Assembly (NCBI GenBank): GCA_017615375.1
Contig: JAGAAH010000098.1
Location: forward strand, 1 to 6,116
Reading direction: 5' to 3'
From: Lachnospiraceae bacterium
GTDB lineage: Bacteria > Bacillota > Clostridia > Lachnospirales > Lachnospiraceae
DNA: 6,116 nucleotides
Shown here: positions 5,679-6,116 of the stretch, in pieces
Layout of the letters: each line of letters starts with the position of its first letter
Numbering within the stretch: position 1 is the first letter of the stretch
Made by a program: the position numbers and the translations under genes
Notes under the pieces: model-generated
Seen by the model: the letters and a program-made list of their open reading frames with translations, nothing else
Databases searched by the model: none
Told to the model about the DNA's origin: nothing

Positions 5679-5701
5679 CTTATTAGTGCCTCGCACGTAA
5701 G
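5679..5701. promoter_or_regulatory. Dyad at the start of the dfx transcript, candidate operator or 5' hairpin
   Basis: On the plus strand TTAGTGC-CTC-GCAC-G-TAA is a near-symmetrical dyad. GTGC (5686-5689) pairs with GCAC (5693-5696), and outer CTTA/TAAG bases extend it after mismatches. It starts a few bases after the -10 box, covering roughly the first 25 transcribed nucleotides. It could be a repressor site or an RNA-stabilising hairpin. It does not look like the A/T-rich PerR or Fur box I would expect for oxidative-stress genes. Confidence 0.3.
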
Positions 5702-5704
5702 TTC

Positions 5705-5733
5705 ATTGTATAGTGAATATAGGTATATCTCAA
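5705..5733 (-). promoter_or_regulatory. Promoter of the dfx-rbr operon
   Basis: TTGAGA (5733-5728) is followed by a 17-nt spacer and TACAAT (5710-5705). Each hexamer is one base from the sigma-A consensus, suggesting strong transcription. The start would be near 5698, leaving an untranslated leader of about 44 nt before the dfx ATG. Confidence 0.75.
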
Positions 5734-5821
5734 GATGCTTCACAGATTATTCATTGTTTTTAAGAACCTTCTACTCAATATGCTTCTAGCTCCAATCCTC
5801 AAATAACAAAGCGCTTACCAA

Positions 5822-6116
5822 TCAATCAACAAAAACTGCACTAAGGTCATGATTATACTTCTCATAAATTTGATCACATTTATTAATCAACATATTCCAA
5901 TCCCATACCTCGTACATATCTCTTATAATAGTATGATATTTATCTCTCTCAAGAAAAAGCTCTTTTATTCGTGCCACTGTGTTTTTTTCCTTAGTATAAT
6001 ATCCATCTTCAAACTTATTAAAAAAACCTTCCCAAGACCGTATTTTCCCCGCAATATGTTGCGCATGATAATAATCGCTATCGTTTTCTATGGAATCAAA
6101 ATTATAACATTTCCCA
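5822..6116 (-). CDS. Unrecognised protein, C-terminal 97 residues (start beyond window)
   Basis: The frame stays open from the right edge to a TGA at 5824-5822, giving the last 97 residues of a longer protein. I do not recognise the family. The fragment is rich in aromatic and charged residues (YYHAQHIAGKIRSWEGFF, then VARIKELFLERDKYH and MYEVWDWNMLINKCDQIYEKY), looks soluble and mostly helical, and has no membrane segment, cysteine cluster or repeat. The composition is coding-like and agrees with the direction of all neighbours. About 90 bp separate its stop from the dfx promoter; that gap shows no clear terminator, only an AAGCGCTT palindrome near 5810. Transcription may therefore read through into dfx. 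The reading frame is well supported; the function is unknown. Confidence 0.7.
   Translation of the reverse strand, partial: GKCYNFDSIENDSDYYHAQHIAGKIRSWEGFFNKFEDGYYTKEKNTVARIKELFLERDKYHTIIRDMYEVWDWNMLINKCDQIYEKYNHDLSAVFVD

Noticed and set aside
1..6116. tRNA, rRNA, CRISPR array or complete insertion sequence
   Set aside because: No cloverleaf, regularly spaced repeats or transposase reading frame was found on either strand.

Overview
The window looks like part of a low-GC, anaerobic Firmicutes chromosome, most likely a gut or rumen clostridium of the Lachnospiraceae type. The grounds are A/T-rich intergenic DNA, strong AGGAGG-type ribosome binding sites, a preQ1-I riboswitch on a queuosine-precursor transporter, and an oxygen-defence pair (2Fe desulfoferrodoxin plus rubrerythrin) typical of anaerobes. 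The assignment is an inference from style and gene content; no marker gene is present. Every gene I can support is on the minus strand, so transcription runs from high to low coordinates.

Layout from right to left (direction of transcription). 5822-6116 is the 3' end of an unrecognised gene cut by the window edge. A promoter at 5705-5733 then drives dfx (5280-5654) and rbr (4703-5263), an oxygen/peroxide detoxification operon that ends at a clear intrinsic terminator (4647-4681). Next come two near-equal 482-residue paralogues (3116-4564 and 1651-3099), 16 bp apart. They resemble Wzz/CapA polysaccharide co-polymerases with two membrane segments, but carry an extra cytoplasmic domain that looks like a bacterial tyrosine kinase without its P-loop. 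A 14-bp perfect palindrome (4605-4618) lies in front of the pair, and a compound inverted repeat (1589-1648) abuts its end.

Further left, a good sigma-A-type promoter (1488-1516) drives a two-gene unit: a small XRE-family repressor-like protein (1033-1383) and a stand-alone PD-(D/E)XK nuclease resembling the tRNase toxin domain of some CdiA proteins (622-1020). The second gene's ribosome binding site overlaps the first gene's stop codon. The promoter of the next gene overlaps the end of the nuclease gene. It makes a leader of about 160 nt with an unexplained folded segment, a preQ1-I aptamer and a likely translation-control platform, followed by the start of a YhhQ/VUT-family queuosine precursor transporter (1-431), cut by the left edge.

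The most interesting parts are the orphan CdiA-type tRNase with its XRE partner, the duplicated Wzz-like proteins with a pseudokinase-like tail, and the extra RNA structure upstream of the preQ1 aptamer.
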